A DNA stretch of 62,611 nt. Origin: Oxalobacter formigenes (lineage in GTDB: Bacteria; Pseudomonadota; Gammaproteobacteria; Burkholderiales; Burkholderiaceae_D). Numbering within the stretch: position 1 is the first letter of the stretch; each line of letters begins with the position of its first letter. The position numbers and the translations under genes are program-made. Of the stretch, positions 45,077 to 54,227 are shown in pieces. The DNA lies in the NCBI RefSeq assembly GCF_027158485.1, contig NZ_JAMKYJ010000014.1, one strand, 5' to 3'. The notes under the pieces are model-generated. The model saw nothing but the letters and a program-made list of their open reading frames with translations. It did no database searches and was not told where the DNA came from.

Positions 45077-46363
45077 ATGACACAGCATTTTTCCTATCAG
45101 GATGATACCCTGAACATAGACGGGATTTCCCTCAAAGAACTCGCCATTGAATATGGCACGCCTTTGTACGTCTATTCCAAAAAAGCGCTTGTCGAGAATT
45201 TCAGACAATACGCCGATACCTGCAAACGATTTGAATCGGACAAGATTCATTCTCTCGTCTGTTACTCGGTCAAATCCAATTCCAATCTGGCCATTCTGAA
45301 CATTCTGGGTCAGGAAGGCGCCGGATTCGACATTGTTTCCGGAGGCGAATTACAAAGAGTGATTGCCGCGGGCTGCGATCCCCGTAAAGTCATTTTCTCC
45401 GGAGTCGGAAAAACCGCAAATGAAATCGGACTGGCATTAAAACACGACATTCACTGCTTCAATATCGAATCGTTCGCCGAACTGCACCGTATCAATCAGG
45501 TTGCACAGGAAATGGGCAAACAGGCGCGAGTCTCTTTCCGCGTCAACCCGAATGTCGACCCAAAGACGCATCCTTACATTTCAACCGGACTGAAAGAAAA
45601 CAAATTCGGCATTCCATATGAAGAAGCGCTTGCCTGCTACAAGGCGGCCGCTTCCATGACGAATATCGACGTTACCGGTATCGACTGCCATATCGGCTCA
45701 CAATTGCTCGACGATGCCCCATTGCTGGAAGCACTGGACAAATTATTGCATCTGGTCGATCAGCTCTCCGAAGAGGGCATTACCCTGAAACATATTGACA
45801 TCGGTGGCGGCATCGGCATCACATACGACGATGAAAAACCGGTTGCCATATCGGATTACCTGACACGACTTTTCACCCGGGTAGAAAACTGGAGAAAACA
45901 AAAACATCCGGACCAGTCGATTGGTCTGATGTTCGAACCGGGGCGTTCCATTTCCGGAAATGCCGGATTGCTTCTGACACAGGTTCAATATCTGAAAACC
46001 AATTCCGACAAGAACTTTGCCATTGTGGATGCGGCCATGAACGATCTGATGCGCCCATCCCTGTATGAAGCCTGGCACAAAGTACTTCCGGTATCCAACC
46101 GCAAGGGAGAAGCGACTTCATACGATATCGTCGGTCCGGTATGCGAATCGGGTGACTGGCTGGCCAAACAGCGGGAACTTGTCATACAGGCGGACGACAT
46201 TCTCGCCATCATGAGTGCCGGCGCATATGGCATGGCCATGGCGTCCAATTATAATACCCGTGGCCGTGCAGCTGAAGTACTGGTCGACAACGGCAATGCC
46301 TATTTGATTCGTCGCCGCGAAACGCCTGAAGAATTGTTCGCGCTTGAAAGCGTTTTGCCCTGA
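45077..46363 (+). CDS. lysA: Diaminopimelate decarboxylase
   Basis: 428 residues, a fold III PLP enzyme converting meso-diaminopimelate to lysine and CO2. The PLP lysine is K66 in CYSVKSNSN. The glycine-rich phosphate-binding stretch DIGGGIGI and the substrate residues GPVCESGDWLA are present. It follows lptM by 8 bases, so the two are likely co-transcribed; engB follows after 39 bases. Confidence 0.97.
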   Translation: MTQHFSYQDDTLNIDGISLKELAIEYGTPLYVYSKKALVENFRQYADTCKRFESDKIHSLVCYSVKSNSNLAILNILGQEGAGFDIVSGGELQRVIAAGCDPRKVIFSGVGKTANEIGLALKHDIHCFNIESFAELHRINQVAQEMGKQARVSFRVNPNVDPKTHPYISTGLKENKFGIPYEEALACYKAAASMTNIDVTGIDCHIGSQLLDDAPLLEALDKLLHLVDQLSEEGITLKHIDIGGGIGITYDDEKPVAISDYLTRLFTRVENWRKQKHPDQSIGLMFEPGRSISGNAGLLLTQVQYLKTNSDKNFAIVDAAMNDLMRPSLYEAWHKVLPVSNRKGEATSYDIVGPVCESGDWLAKQRELVIQADDILAIMSAGAYGMAMASNYNTRGRAAEVLVDNGNAYLIRRRETPEELFALESVLP

Positions 46364-46402
46364 CCATAATCCCCTTCATCCAAAAGCAACCGGGAACGTA
46401 TC

Positions 46403-47098
46403 ATGTCCAAATTATGGCAAGCCAGATTTTACAAAACGGTGAATCATTTGCGTGATTTGCCGAAACTGGACGTTCCTGAAGTCGCTTTCGTGGGCCGTTC
46501 CAATGCGGGAAAATCGTCGGCCATCAATACTCTCTGCAATCAGAAAAGCCTGGCTTTCGCTTCCAAAACACCTGGCAGGACCCAGCACATCAATTTTTTT
46601 TCCATCGGTGGCGCACATGTCGGCCAGCACCGGCACGATCCTGTCAGGGAAAGCGAAATCGACATGTTTCTGGTCGATTTGCCCGGATACGGTTTTGCAC
46701 AGGTTTCCGGCTCGGCCAAGGAGCACTGGCAAAAGCTTTTGAGCGACTATCTGATTCATCGGCAACAATTGACAGGCCTTGTGCTCGTCATGGATGCAAG
46801 ACACCCTTTCCAGCCGCTCGACGTCCAGCTTCTCGAATGGTTTGCCGTCACCGGGAAACCCGTTCATTGTCTCCTGACAAAAGCGGACAAACTGAATCGC
46901 AGTGAATCCACGAATGCCCTGAAACAGGTCGACACTATCCTGAAAAGCTATGTCGATGAAGAAGGGAATCCGTTTCCGTTCACCGCACAACTTTTTTCTT
47001 CGACAAAGCGAATCGGCATCAAGGAAGCGACAGACACTATCTTGCAACTTGCAGGCGGAAACGAGCCCCCTGACACGCCCGATCTGCCGGAACAATAA
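46403..47098 (+). CDS. engB: Ribosome biogenesis GTPase EngB (YihA/YsxC)
   Basis: 231 residues. G1 GRSNAGKSS is at 31-39, G3 is in LVDLPGYGFA and G4 in LLTKADKL. It helps assemble the large ribosomal subunit. An insertion of about a dozen residues (IGGAHVGQHRHDP) is seen between the G2 region and G3, longer than in E. coli. A C-terminal low-complexity tail follows. In many relatives hemB lies next; here a membrane gene takes that place. Confidence 0.95.
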   Translation: MSKLWQARFYKTVNHLRDLPKLDVPEVAFVGRSNAGKSSAINTLCNQKSLAFASKTPGRTQHINFFSIGGAHVGQHRHDPVRESEIDMFLVDLPGYGFAQVSGSAKEHWQKLLSDYLIHRQQLTGLVLVMDARHPFQPLDVQLLEWFAVTGKPVHCLLTKADKLNRSESTNALKQVDTILKSYVDEEGNPFPFTAQLFSSTKRIGIKEATDTILQLAGGNEPPDTPDLPEQ

Positions 47099-47163
47099 TT
47101 TGCCCTCTTCAAACACTTTAGTTGCATAATATTGCTTATTTTCAAGCGCGTATCGGGTGTATC

Positions 47164-47802
47164 TTGAACAATCCTGTCTTTAACGTGAACCGGCAAATTT
47201 CATATTTGTATGAAGTTCTCCGCAAATCCATCCATCTGAGTTCTCTCTGGATGGTGGTTTTCATCGGTGTTTTTCCAGCCGTTTTGAACATCCTTCTGTT
47301 CTCGTTCCTTCTTTTCGCCATCTGCTTCATCGAATACGGCAACCACAAGAAATGGCCTCTGTTTGCCGAAACTTACGGCAGACTGTTCAACAGGATATTG
47401 CGTGAACAGGAGACACAGGAAAAATTCAGGTTCAGCGGCGCCCCCTATGTTATTGCCGCCGCCTTGATGGTAACGATCCTGTTTTCGGATGTCGTCGCCA
47501 TGACAGCCCTTTCCACCATGCTGGTCGGCGATACGGCTGCAGCATTGATCGGCCGGAAATACGGAAAACGCAAAATCAACCAGAACAGGAAAAGTGTCGA
47601 GGGAAGCCTTGCCTTCTGGATCACCTCTTTTTTCATCCTGCTCTTTTTCGGACTGCTCTACAGCCAGCCCATCTGGTTCTATATGTATGGCATTCTGGGC
47701 ATAACCGCTGCGATGTTTGCCGAAATTTACGAAAACCGTATCCGGATCGACGACAATTTCTCCATCCCGCTTGTCATGGGACTGTTTCTCAGTCTGGCCT
47801 GA
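47164..47802 (+). CDS. Polyprenol/phytol kinase-like (SEC59/DGK1/VTE5) membrane protein
   Basis: About 212 residues from a TTG at 47164, supported by GGGTG upstream; an in-frame TTG at 47122 would add 14 unlikely codons. Six or seven hydrophobic helices are visible. The motifs RKSIHLSSLWM, LVGDTAAALIGRKYGKRKI and NRKSVEGSLAFW match the CTP-dependent polyprenol/phytol kinase family (SEC59, DGK1 and VTE5), which phosphorylates lipid alcohols. A bacterial substrate such as undecaprenol or diacylglycerol is possible but unproven. It follows engB by about 65 bases and is the last plus-strand gene before cutA. Confidence 0.78.
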   Translation: MNNPVFNVNRQISYLYEVLRKSIHLSSLWMVVFIGVFPAVLNILLFSFLLFAICFIEYGNHKKWPLFAETYGRLFNRILREQETQEKFRFSGAPYVIAAALMVTILFSDVVAMTALSTMLVGDTAAALIGRKYGKRKINQNRKSVEGSLAFWITSFFILLFFGLLYSQPIWFYMYGILGITAAMFAEIYENRIRIDDNFSIPLVMGLFLSLA

Positions 47803-47825
47803 CGAGACCGGGAACTTGCCATTTA

Positions 47826-48143
47826 CTACTCTGTTTCAGAGACAATCCAGTCGAGATAGGGTTTCAGGCCATTATCCAGTTCGACTGCCACGATTTCCGG
47901 TACATCGTAAGGATGAAGAGAAACAATCAATTCTTCAATAGCGGAATAATTTTCCCTGACCGTTTTGATGGTCAGTGCAAGCTCCATCGCCTCTTCAATC
48001 ACACCCTGCCAGCGATAAATCGATTGGACAGGTGAACCGAAACTGACACATGCCGCCAAACGGTTTTCGACCAGTTTTCGTCCAATTGCGACAGCGGTAT
48101 CCTTGTCCGGAACCGTGCAATAGATAAAAATCGCCTGCTTCAT
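47826..48143 (-). CDS. cutA: Divalent-cation tolerance protein CutA
   Basis: 105 residues from the ATG at 48143 (MKQAIFIYCTVPDKDTA); an in-frame TTG five codons upstream is less likely. The trimeric ferredoxin-like fold is marked by RLAACVSFGSPVQSIYRWQG and PYDVPEIVAVELDNG. CutA proteins bind metal ions but their cellular role is uncertain. It is convergent with the preceding membrane gene and lies downstream of the rplQ terminator. Confidence 0.95.
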   Translation of the reverse strand: MKQAIFIYCTVPDKDTAVAIGRKLVENRLAACVSFGSPVQSIYRWQGVIEEAMELALTIKTVRENYSAIEELIVSLHPYDVPEIVAVELDNGLKPYLDWIVSETE

Positions 48144-48200
48144 GCCTTTACCTTTCAAATATGAGCATGCCTTTAATCATACCTGTTTTTTCTGGCAATA

Positions 48201-48227
48201 AAAAAGGCCGGTAATACCGGCCTTTTT
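48201..48227 (-). terminator. Terminator of the ribosomal alpha operon
   Basis: GGCCGGT-AAT-ACCGGCC (48206-48222) has an A run on the left and a T run on the right. On the minus strand it lies 24 bases after the rplQ stop and ends the large ribosomal block. Confidence 0.92.
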
Positions 48228-48251
48228 GAAGCTCTTTGAAACAGCAAGCTA

Positions 48252-48644
48252 TTATTTTGCTGCTTCAGCCTTTTCTTCTGGCTGTTCTGGTCTGTCGAGC
48301 AGTTCGACATATGCCATAGGCGCATTGTCACCAACACGGAAACCCATTTTCAGGATACGCAGATAGCCACCGTTACGGTTGGCGAATCTTGGTCCCAATT
48401 CATTAAACAGCTTGACGACGATTTCACGATCACGCAGTCTGTTGAAAGCCAGACGTTTGTTGGCGACGGAATCGATCTTGCCCAGAGTAATGATGGGTTC
48501 AACGACACGACGCAATTCTTTTGCTTTCGGCAGAGTGGTTTTGATCGCTTCATGACGCAGCAGGGATACGGTCATGTTGCGGAGCATTGCGAGACGGTGA
48601 GACGAAGTTCTGTTTAATTTTCTTAAACCATGACGATGACGCAT
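48252..48644 (-). CDS. rplQ: 50S ribosomal protein L17
   Basis: 130 residues. The core MRHRHGLRKLNRTSSHRLAM begins the protein, and KELRRVVEPIITLGK is typical of L17. It is a primary assembly protein around the exit tunnel region. AAAGGAAA lies before the ATG. It is the last gene of the alpha operon and is followed by the terminator above. Confidence 0.98.
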   Translation of the reverse strand: MRHRHGLRKLNRTSSHRLAMLRNMTVSLLRHEAIKTTLPKAKELRRVVEPIITLGKIDSVANKRLAFNRLRDREIVVKLFNELGPRFANRNGGYLRILKMGFRVGDNAPMAYVELLDRPEQPEEKAEAAK

Positions 48645-48717
48645 GATGTTTTCCTTTTAAATCTTGTCAATCCGGCTCTTCTATCAGTTGTGACTGCGGG
48701 CCGGTTTTATTAAAAAA

Positions 48718-49695
48718 TTATTTTTCGAATCCGGCTGGTGGCCAGTTATCCAGACGCATGCCCAAAGTCAGGCCACGGGATGCCAGCACTTCCTTGATTT
48801 CATTCAGGGATTTACGACCCAGATTCGGTGTTTTCAGCAATTCATTTTCACTGCGTTGAATCAGATCGCCAATATAGTTGATGTTTTCCGCTTTCAGGCA
48901 GTTGGCCGAACGGACAGTCAATTCAAGATCGTCAACCGGACGCAACAGGATTGGATCAACAGCCGGAACCTGTGTCAGCGCTTCGGAAGTCGTTTCGGTT
49001 CCTTCCAGAGCAGCGAAAACGCTCAACTGGTCAACAAGGATACGGGCAGACTGGCGAATGGCTTCTTCAGCCGAAATGACACCATTGGTTTCGATATTGA
49101 TAATCAGCTTGTCCAGATCGGTACGTTGTTCGACACGAGCGGATTCAACAGCATAGGAAACACGGCGGACAGGTGAGAAAGAAGCGTCCAGAATAATGCG
49201 GCCAATGGTTTTGTTCGCATCTTCAGACAGTCTTCTGACATTACCAGGGACGTAACCGCGACCTTTTTCAACCTTGATCTGCATATCCAGCTTGCCGTTG
49301 TCGGTCAGGTTGGCGATGACATGTTCAGGGTTGATGATTTCAACGTCATGTGGCAATTCGATATCGGATGCCAGAACGACGCCTGCGCCCGATTTTTTCA
49401 ACGTCAATGTAATTGAATCACGATTGTGCAACTTGAATACAACCCCCTTCAGGTTCAGGAGAAGATCGACAACGTCTTCCTGAACGCCATCCAGGGTGGA
49501 ATATTCATGGACGACACCGGCAATGGTAACTTCAGTTGGAGCATAGCCAACCATGGAAGACAGCAATACGCGTCTCAAGGCATTGCCCAGTGTGTGTCCA
49601 TAACCGCGTTCGAACGGTTCCATTTCAACGACAGAACGGCCCGCTCCGAGCGATTCTACGTTGATGATACGCGGTTTCAGAAAAGTGTTTTGCAT
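48718..49695 (-). CDS. rpoA: RNA polymerase alpha subunit
   Basis: 325 residues. The N-terminal assembly domain (about 1-230) has GYGHTLGNALRRVLLSS. The C-terminal domain (about 250-315) has LELTVRSANCLKAENINYIGDLIQRSE (in parts), whose arginine and following residues contact UP elements and activators. It is encoded between rpsD and rplQ, the alpha-operon order. Confidence 0.99.
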   Translation of the reverse strand: MQNTFLKPRIINVESLGAGRSVVEMEPFERGYGHTLGNALRRVLLSSMVGYAPTEVTIAGVVHEYSTLDGVQEDVVDLLLNLKGVVFKLHNRDSITLTLKKSGAGVVLASDIELPHDVEIINPEHVIANLTDNGKLDMQIKVEKGRGYVPGNVRRLSEDANKTIGRIILDASFSPVRRVSYAVESARVEQRTDLDKLIINIETNGVISAEEAIRQSARILVDQLSVFAALEGTETTSEALTQVPAVDPILLRPVDDLELTVRSANCLKAENINYIGDLIQRSENELLKTPNLGRKSLNEIKEVLASRGLTLGMRLDNWPPAGFEK

Positions 49696-49762
49696 AATTT
49701 GTCCTTTTCAATACCCTTGGCTCGTTACACCAATAAGGCTGATGGTACGGATAATGCCGAAA

Positions 49763-50386
49763 TTAACGTGAATACAATTCGATGATCAGCGATTCATTGA
49801 CATCGTTTGCGAATTCGCTACGGTCAGGGATACGTTTGAAAACGCCTTCCATTTTCTTCGAATCGACAGATACCCAGTCAGCCATGCCGATCTGTTCTGC
49901 CAGAGACAAGGATTCAACGATACGATTCTGTTTTTTGGATTTTTCACGAATCGTGATGACGTCTTCCGGTTTGACCAGATAAGAAGGGATGTTAACGACC
50001 TTGCCATTAACCATCAGGGCCTGATGGCTTACCAGCTGACGGCTTTCAGCACGGGTAGAACCGAAACCCATACGATAGACGACATTGTCAAGGCGGGATT
50101 CAAGCAACTGCATCAGGTTGTCGCCGGTGTTGCCTTTGCGACGTTCAGCTTCAGCGAAATAACGACGGAACTGTCTTTCGAGAATGCCATACATGCGTTT
50201 GACTTTTTGTTTTTCACGCAACTGGTTACCGTAGTCAGAGGTACGGGCACCCGATTTAGCGCCATGTTGGCCGGGTTTGGTATCCAGTTTGCATTTGGAA
50301 TCCAGAGAACGTCTTGCGCTCTTCAGGAATAAATCTGTGCCTTCACGACGGGAAAGCTTTGCTTTTGGTCCGATATAGCGTGCCAC
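49763..50386 (-). CDS. rpsD: 30S ribosomal protein S4
   Basis: 207 residues from a GTG at 50386 with AAAGGAAAT upstream. It carries the S4 RNA-binding fold, with SRLDNVVYRMGFGSTRAESRQLVSHQALMVNGK cited in parts (LDNVVYRMGF, ARQLVSH). It initiates assembly of the 30S body, and in E. coli it is the translational repressor of the alpha operon. No zinc cysteines are present. Confidence 0.98.
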   Translation of the reverse strand: MARYIGPKAKLSRREGTDLFLKSARRSLDSKCKLDTKPGQHGAKSGARTSDYGNQLREKQKVKRMYGILERQFRRYFAEAERRKGNTGDNLMQLLESRLDNVVYRMGFGSTRAESRQLVSHQALMVNGKVVNIPSYLVKPEDVITIREKSKKQNRIVESLSLAEQIGMADWVSVDSKKMEGVFKRIPDRSEFANDVNESLIIELYSR

Positions 50387-50479
50387 AATATTTCCTTTTA
50401 TTCGTTAATTGACGCCTCGATAATCCAGGCGCAAGTCATGCCATGAAGCATGACAGTGGTCTTCATTTAATTCTGAAAA

Positions 50480-50881
50480 TTAAATACGACGACGTTTTGG
50501 AGGACGACAGCCATTGTGTGGAATTGGCGTGATGTCCTGAATCTGGGTAATACGGATTCCCAAATTGTTCAGGGCACGAACTGCCGATTCACGACCAGGG
50601 CCAGGTCCCTTGATCTTAACTTCCAGAGTTTTGATACCATATTCCTGAGCTACCTTGCCTGCAGCTTCTGCTGCGACCTGCGCGGCAAATGGAGTGGATT
50701 TGCGAGAACCCTTGAAACCTGCTCCACCGGAAGTTGCCCATGTCAAGGCATTGCCCTGGCGATCAGTAATGGTGATGATGGTGTTATTAAAGGAAGCATG
50801 CACATGTACAACACCTTCTGCAATGTTTCTCTTCACCTTCTTGCGCACGCGAGCTGCTGCACTATTTGATGCTTTTGCCAT
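50480..50881 (-). CDS. rpsK: 30S ribosomal protein S11
   Basis: 133 residues. The S11 signature includes GGAGFKGSRKSTPFAAQVAA and the C-terminal PHNGCRPPKRRRI. It lies on the platform of the small subunit near the mRNA exit. It is in the usual rpsM-rpsK-rpsD order, 25 bases after rpsM. Confidence 0.98.
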   Translation of the reverse strand: MAKASNSAAARVRKKVKRNIAEGVVHVHASFNNTIITITDRQGNALTWATSGGAGFKGSRKSTPFAAQVAAEAAGKVAQEYGIKTLEVKIKGPGPGRESAVRALNNLGIRITQIQDITPIPHNGCRPPKRRRI

Positions 50882-50905
50882 AAAATTTCCTCGATCCGTC
50901 TACTA

Positions 50906-51271
50906 TTATTTCTTCAATGATTGAGCGGCCTTACGTGGACCTTTTCTGGTTCGCGCATTTGTACGGGTACGTTGACCTCTGACAGGCAACCCTCTGCGAT
51001 GACGCAAACCACGATAACAACCCAGGTCCATCAATCGCTTGATGCTCATAGAAACTTCGCGACGCAAATCGCCTTCGATTACGAATTTACCGATTTCATC
51101 ACGGAGTTTTTCGAGATCGTTGTCATCCAAGTCCTTGACTTTCTTGGTTGGATCGACACCAGTCGCAGCACAAATTTCCTCTGCGCGTGGACGTCCAATA
51201 CCAAAAATAGCCGTCAGGCCAATGACAATGTGTTGATGGTTGGGAATGTTTACCCCTGCAATACGTGCCAT
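50906..51271 (-). CDS. rpsM: 30S ribosomal protein S13
   Basis: 121 residues. It opens with MARIAGVNIPNHQHIVIGLTAIFGIG (in parts) and ends in the basic tail GQRTRTNARTRKGPRKA, which contacts tRNA in the P site. It forms part of the head of the small subunit and the bridge to the 50S. It follows rpmJ. Confidence 0.98.
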   Translation of the reverse strand: MARIAGVNIPNHQHIVIGLTAIFGIGRPRAEEICAATGVDPTKKVKDLDDNDLEKLRDEIGKFVIEGDLRREVSMSIKRLMDLGCYRGLRHRRGLPVRGQRTRTNARTRKGPRKAAQSLKK

Positions 51272-51296
51272 TCGTTCTGTCCTAAATTGACGTTAA

Positions 51297-51410
51297 TTAA
51301 CCTTGTCTTTGTTTATGACGTGCTTCCGTGCAAATTACACGAACGACGCCCTTTCTCTTGATGATTTTACAGTTGCGGCAAATCCGCTTGACTGATGCCT
51401 GAACCTTCAT
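51297..51410 (-). CDS. rpmJ: 50S ribosomal protein L36
   Basis: 37 residues, start ATG at 51410 and stop TAA at 51299-51297. The sequence begins MKVQASVKRICRNCK. The zinc ligands are a C-x2-C pair, a later cysteine and a histidine (CTEARH), so this is the zinc-binding C+ form. It lies between infA and rpsM. Confidence 0.95.
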   Translation of the reverse strand: MKVQASVKRICRNCKIIKRKGVVRVICTEARHKQRQG

Positions 51411-51443
51411 TTTTTCCCTCTTTCTTCCAAACTATTGTTTCAG

Positions 51444-51662
51444 TTACTTCGTCCTGAAGACAATACGAGCCCTACTTAAATCATAAGGGGTCAATTCGAC
51501 CGTTACCTTATCTCCCGGGAGAATGCGAATGTAGTTCATCCGCATTTTTCCTGAGATGTGCCCAAGAACCACATGTCCATTTTCCAGCTTCACGCGAAAA
51601 GTCGCATTGGGCAAGTTATCGAGTATCTCGCCCTGCATCTGGATAACGTCATCTTTAGCCAT
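51444..51662 (-). CDS. infA: Translation initiation factor IF-1
   Basis: 72 residues, a single OB fold with GEILDNLPNATFRVKLENGH and GKMRMNYIRILPGDKVTVELTPYDL (in parts). It occupies the A site of the 30S during initiation. Its position between secY and rpmJ is the usual one in Betaproteobacteria and differs from E. coli, where infA is elsewhere. Confidence 0.98.
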   Translation of the reverse strand: MAKDDVIQMQGEILDNLPNATFRVKLENGHVVLGHISGKMRMNYIRILPGDKVTVELTPYDLSRARIVFRTK

Positions 51663-51700
51663 AAAATCCGATTTCTTTTATGTAATTATTAGCGTGGCGG

Positions 51701-53026
51701 TTAGTTGTTGCTCTTGAAATTCGACTTCCGCAGAAGAGAATCATACTGCTGCGACATGACGTAATTCTGGATTTGTGCCATGAAGTCCATCGTCACAACA
51801 ACAATAATCAAGAGAGATGTACCACCAAAGTAAAATGGAACCTGCCAACGCGCCACCAGAAATTCTGGCAGTAAACAGACTAATGTAACATAAATCGCGC
51901 CTGCAAGTGTCAATCTCATTAAAATTTTGTCGACATATCGTGCTGTTTGTTCTCCCGGACGAATACCTGGAATGAAAGCACCGCTCTTTTTCAGGTTGTC
52001 GGCCGTTTCACGGCTGTTGAAAACCAGCGCCGTATAGAAAAAACAGAAAAATATGATCGCTGCAGCATACAAAATCGCATGAACCGGCTCACCTGGTGCC
52101 AGAGAAGCGGACAGATCTTTCAGAAAACGGACAAACATGTTATCCGATTCCGAACCGGTGGCAAACCAGCCGGCAATCGTGGCAGGAAACAAAATAATCG
52201 ATGAAGCGAAGATCGGTGGAATAACACCGGCCATGTTCACTTTCAAAGGCAGGAAACTGCTTTGTCCACCGTAAATTTTGTTACCAACCTGACGTTTGGC
52301 ATAGTTGACCAGAATCCGGCGTTGCCCACTTTCGATATAAACAACCAGATACGTAACCAGAGCGACAATCACACAGATGATGATAGCTGTCAGTGTGCTC
52401 ATGGAACCGGTACGAACCAGCTCGATAAGACCACCGATGGCATTTGGCAGACCGGCAGCAATACCCGCAAAGATGATCATCGAAATACCGTTTCCAAGAC
52501 CTCTTTCCGTGATTTGTTCGCCGAGCCACATCAGGAACATGGTACCGGTCACCAGCGTGACAACCGCCGTAAACCTGAAAGCCATGCCCGGATCAATCAC
52601 CAGACCAGGCTGGGATTCGAGTGCCACCGCAATACCAAGTCCCTGGAATGCTGCAAGAACAAGCGTTCCATAACGGGTGTATTGCGTCATCTTTCTTCTG
52701 CCGGCTTCGCCTTCTTTTTTCAATGCATCAATCGCAGGCGATACAATGCCCAGCATCTGCATGATAATCGAAGCCGAAATGTACGGCATAATGCCAAGGG
52801 CAAAGATCGTAAAACGCGAGAGTGCGCCACCCGAGAACATGTTGAACATGCCGAGGATACCGCCCTGGTTCTGATTGAACAGCAAGGCAAGCTGTTCAGA
52901 ATCAATACCAGGAACCGGGATATGCGCACCGATGCGGAATACTACCAATGCTCCCAGCAAAAAGAATAACCGCCCCCAGGGAAAACCTGCTGTAGCGCCT
53001 TTTGCTGAATTTGATGACGTAGCCAA
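51701..53026 (-). CDS. secY: Protein translocase subunit SecY
   Basis: 441 residues from a TTG at 53026 with AGAGG upstream. Ten membrane helices are expected and visible as hydrophobic stretches. Signatures include FRIGAHIPVPGID, GIMPYISASIIMQ and TERGLGNGISMIIFAGI. It forms the channel for export and insertion of proteins, with SecE and SecG. It follows rplO. Confidence 0.98.
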   Translation of the reverse strand: MATSSNSAKGATAGFPWGRLFFLLGALVVFRIGAHIPVPGIDSEQLALLFNQNQGGILGMFNMFSGGALSRFTIFALGIMPYISASIIMQMLGIVSPAIDALKKEGEAGRRKMTQYTRYGTLVLAAFQGLGIAVALESQPGLVIDPGMAFRFTAVVTLVTGTMFLMWLGEQITERGLGNGISMIIFAGIAAGLPNAIGGLIELVRTGSMSTLTAIIICVIVALVTYLVVYIESGQRRILVNYAKRQVGNKIYGGQSSFLPLKVNMAGVIPPIFASSIILFPATIAGWFATGSESDNMFVRFLKDLSASLAPGEPVHAILYAAAIIFFCFFYTALVFNSRETADNLKKSGAFIPGIRPGEQTARYVDKILMRLTLAGAIYVTLVCLLPEFLVARWQVPFYFGGTSLLIIVVVTMDFMAQIQNYVMSQQYDSLLRKSNFKSNN

Positions 53027-53051
53027 GTGTATACCTCTGTGTATTTATACT

Positions 53052-53483
53052 TTAAGCGACTTTGCCGCCCTTGCTTTCAATAGCAGCTTTGGCACCTTTG
53101 GTAACGGACAAACCGGTCACGTTGACGCTTTTGGTGATTTCGCCAGAAAGAATAACCTTGACGTTCTTGGCCAATACAGGAACAAGACCAGCCTGTTTCA
53201 ATACCAGCAAATCGACATCGGCAACACCCAGGTTTTCCAGATCGGACAAGCGAATTTCAGCGCGAGTCAGAGCCAGCGGGGATTTGAAGCCACGTTTTGG
53301 CAGACGACGTTGCAAAGGCATCTGACCGCCTTCGAAACCAACGCGATGAAAACCGCCCGCCCTGGATTTCTGACCCTTGTGGCCGCGGCCAGCTGTCTTG
53401 CCCAGACCGGAACCAATACCACGTCCAACTCTACGTTTTGCCTGTTTTGCGCCAAAAGCAGGTTGCAAATTATTTAAGTTCAT
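53052..53483 (-). CDS. rplO: 50S ribosomal protein L15
   Basis: 143 residues. The glycine-rich start (RRVGRGIGSGLGKTAGRGHKGQKSR in parts) and GGQMPLQRRLPKRGFKS mark L15. It is a late assembly protein of the large subunit. The gene follows rpmD. Confidence 0.98.
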   Translation of the reverse strand: MNLNNLQPAFGAKQAKRRVGRGIGSGLGKTAGRGHKGQKSRAGGFHRVGFEGGQMPLQRRLPKRGFKSPLALTRAEIRLSDLENLGVADVDLLVLKQAGLVPVLAKNVKVILSGEITKSVNVTGLSVTKGAKAAIESKGGKVA

Positions 53484-53507
53484 AATTCATCCTGTTAGCA
53501 GTCTCTA

Positions 53508-53687
53508 TCAAGCAACGACTTGAACGAGATACGATACTTTTTTAATCATTCCACGAACTGCAGGGGTATCCTCCAGCGTGGAAACGGAGTTCATTCGGCG
53601 AAGACCGAGACCGCGAACCGTATCACGATGTGATTTCTGGGTTCCGATCAGGCTCTTGACCAATTTCACTGTAATTTGATTAGACAT
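53508..53687 (-). CDS. rpmD: 50S ribosomal protein L30
   Basis: 59 residues, start ATG at 53687 and stop TGA at 53510-53508. The chain begins MSNQITVKLVKSLIG and contains HRDTVRGLGLRRMNS, the L30 signature. It lies between rpsE and rplO, the normal spc-operon place. Confidence 0.95.
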   Translation of the reverse strand: MSNQITVKLVKSLIGTQKSHRDTVRGLGLRRMNSVSTLEDTPAVRGMIKKVSYLVQVVA

Positions 53688-53698
53688 AATCGATCACC

Positions 53699-54217
53699 TT
53701 ATCCAATGATTTCTTCAACTGATTTGCCACGTTTGGCAGCGATATCAGCAGGAGTATTCATCGAAGCCAGGGCGTTTAGCGTTGCCCTGACCATGTTGTA
53801 TGGATTGCTTGAGCCGAAAGACTTGGCCACAACGTTGGTAACACCCATTACGTCGAAAATAGCGCGCATTGCACCGCCAGCGATCACACCGGTACCTTGC
53901 TTGGCCGGATTCAACATCACTTTGGACGCACCATGCTTGCCGATAATGGTGTGTTGCAGAGTACCGTCCTTCAACGATACCTTGATCATGTTGCGACGGG
54001 CTTCTTCCATTGCTTTTTGCACGGCAACAGGAACTTCTTTTGCCTTGCCCTTGCCCATACCGATACGACCATCACCGTCACCGACAACCGTCAAGGCCGC
54101 AAAACCCATAATACGACCACCTTTGACGACCTTGGTTACGCGGTTGATTGCGATCATTTTTTCACGCAATCCGTCATCCGGACGATCACCCTGTGTCTTT
54201 TGTTGCATTTTTGCCAT
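53699..54217 (-). CDS. rpsE: 30S ribosomal protein S5
   Basis: 172 residues. The double-stranded RNA-binding-like region includes RVTKVVKGGRIMGFAALTVVGDGDG (in parts) and the C-terminal fold follows. It contributes to translational fidelity and to mRNA entry. AAGGATATAACC precedes the ATG. Confidence 0.98.
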   Translation of the reverse strand: MAKMQQKTQGDRPDDGLREKMIAINRVTKVVKGGRIMGFAALTVVGDGDGRIGMGKGKAKEVPVAVQKAMEEARRNMIKVSLKDGTLQHTIIGKHGASKVMLNPAKQGTGVIAGGAMRAIFDVMGVTNVVAKSFGSSNPYNMVRATLNALASMNTPADIAAKRGKSVEEIIG

Positions 54218-54227
54218 GGTTATATCC

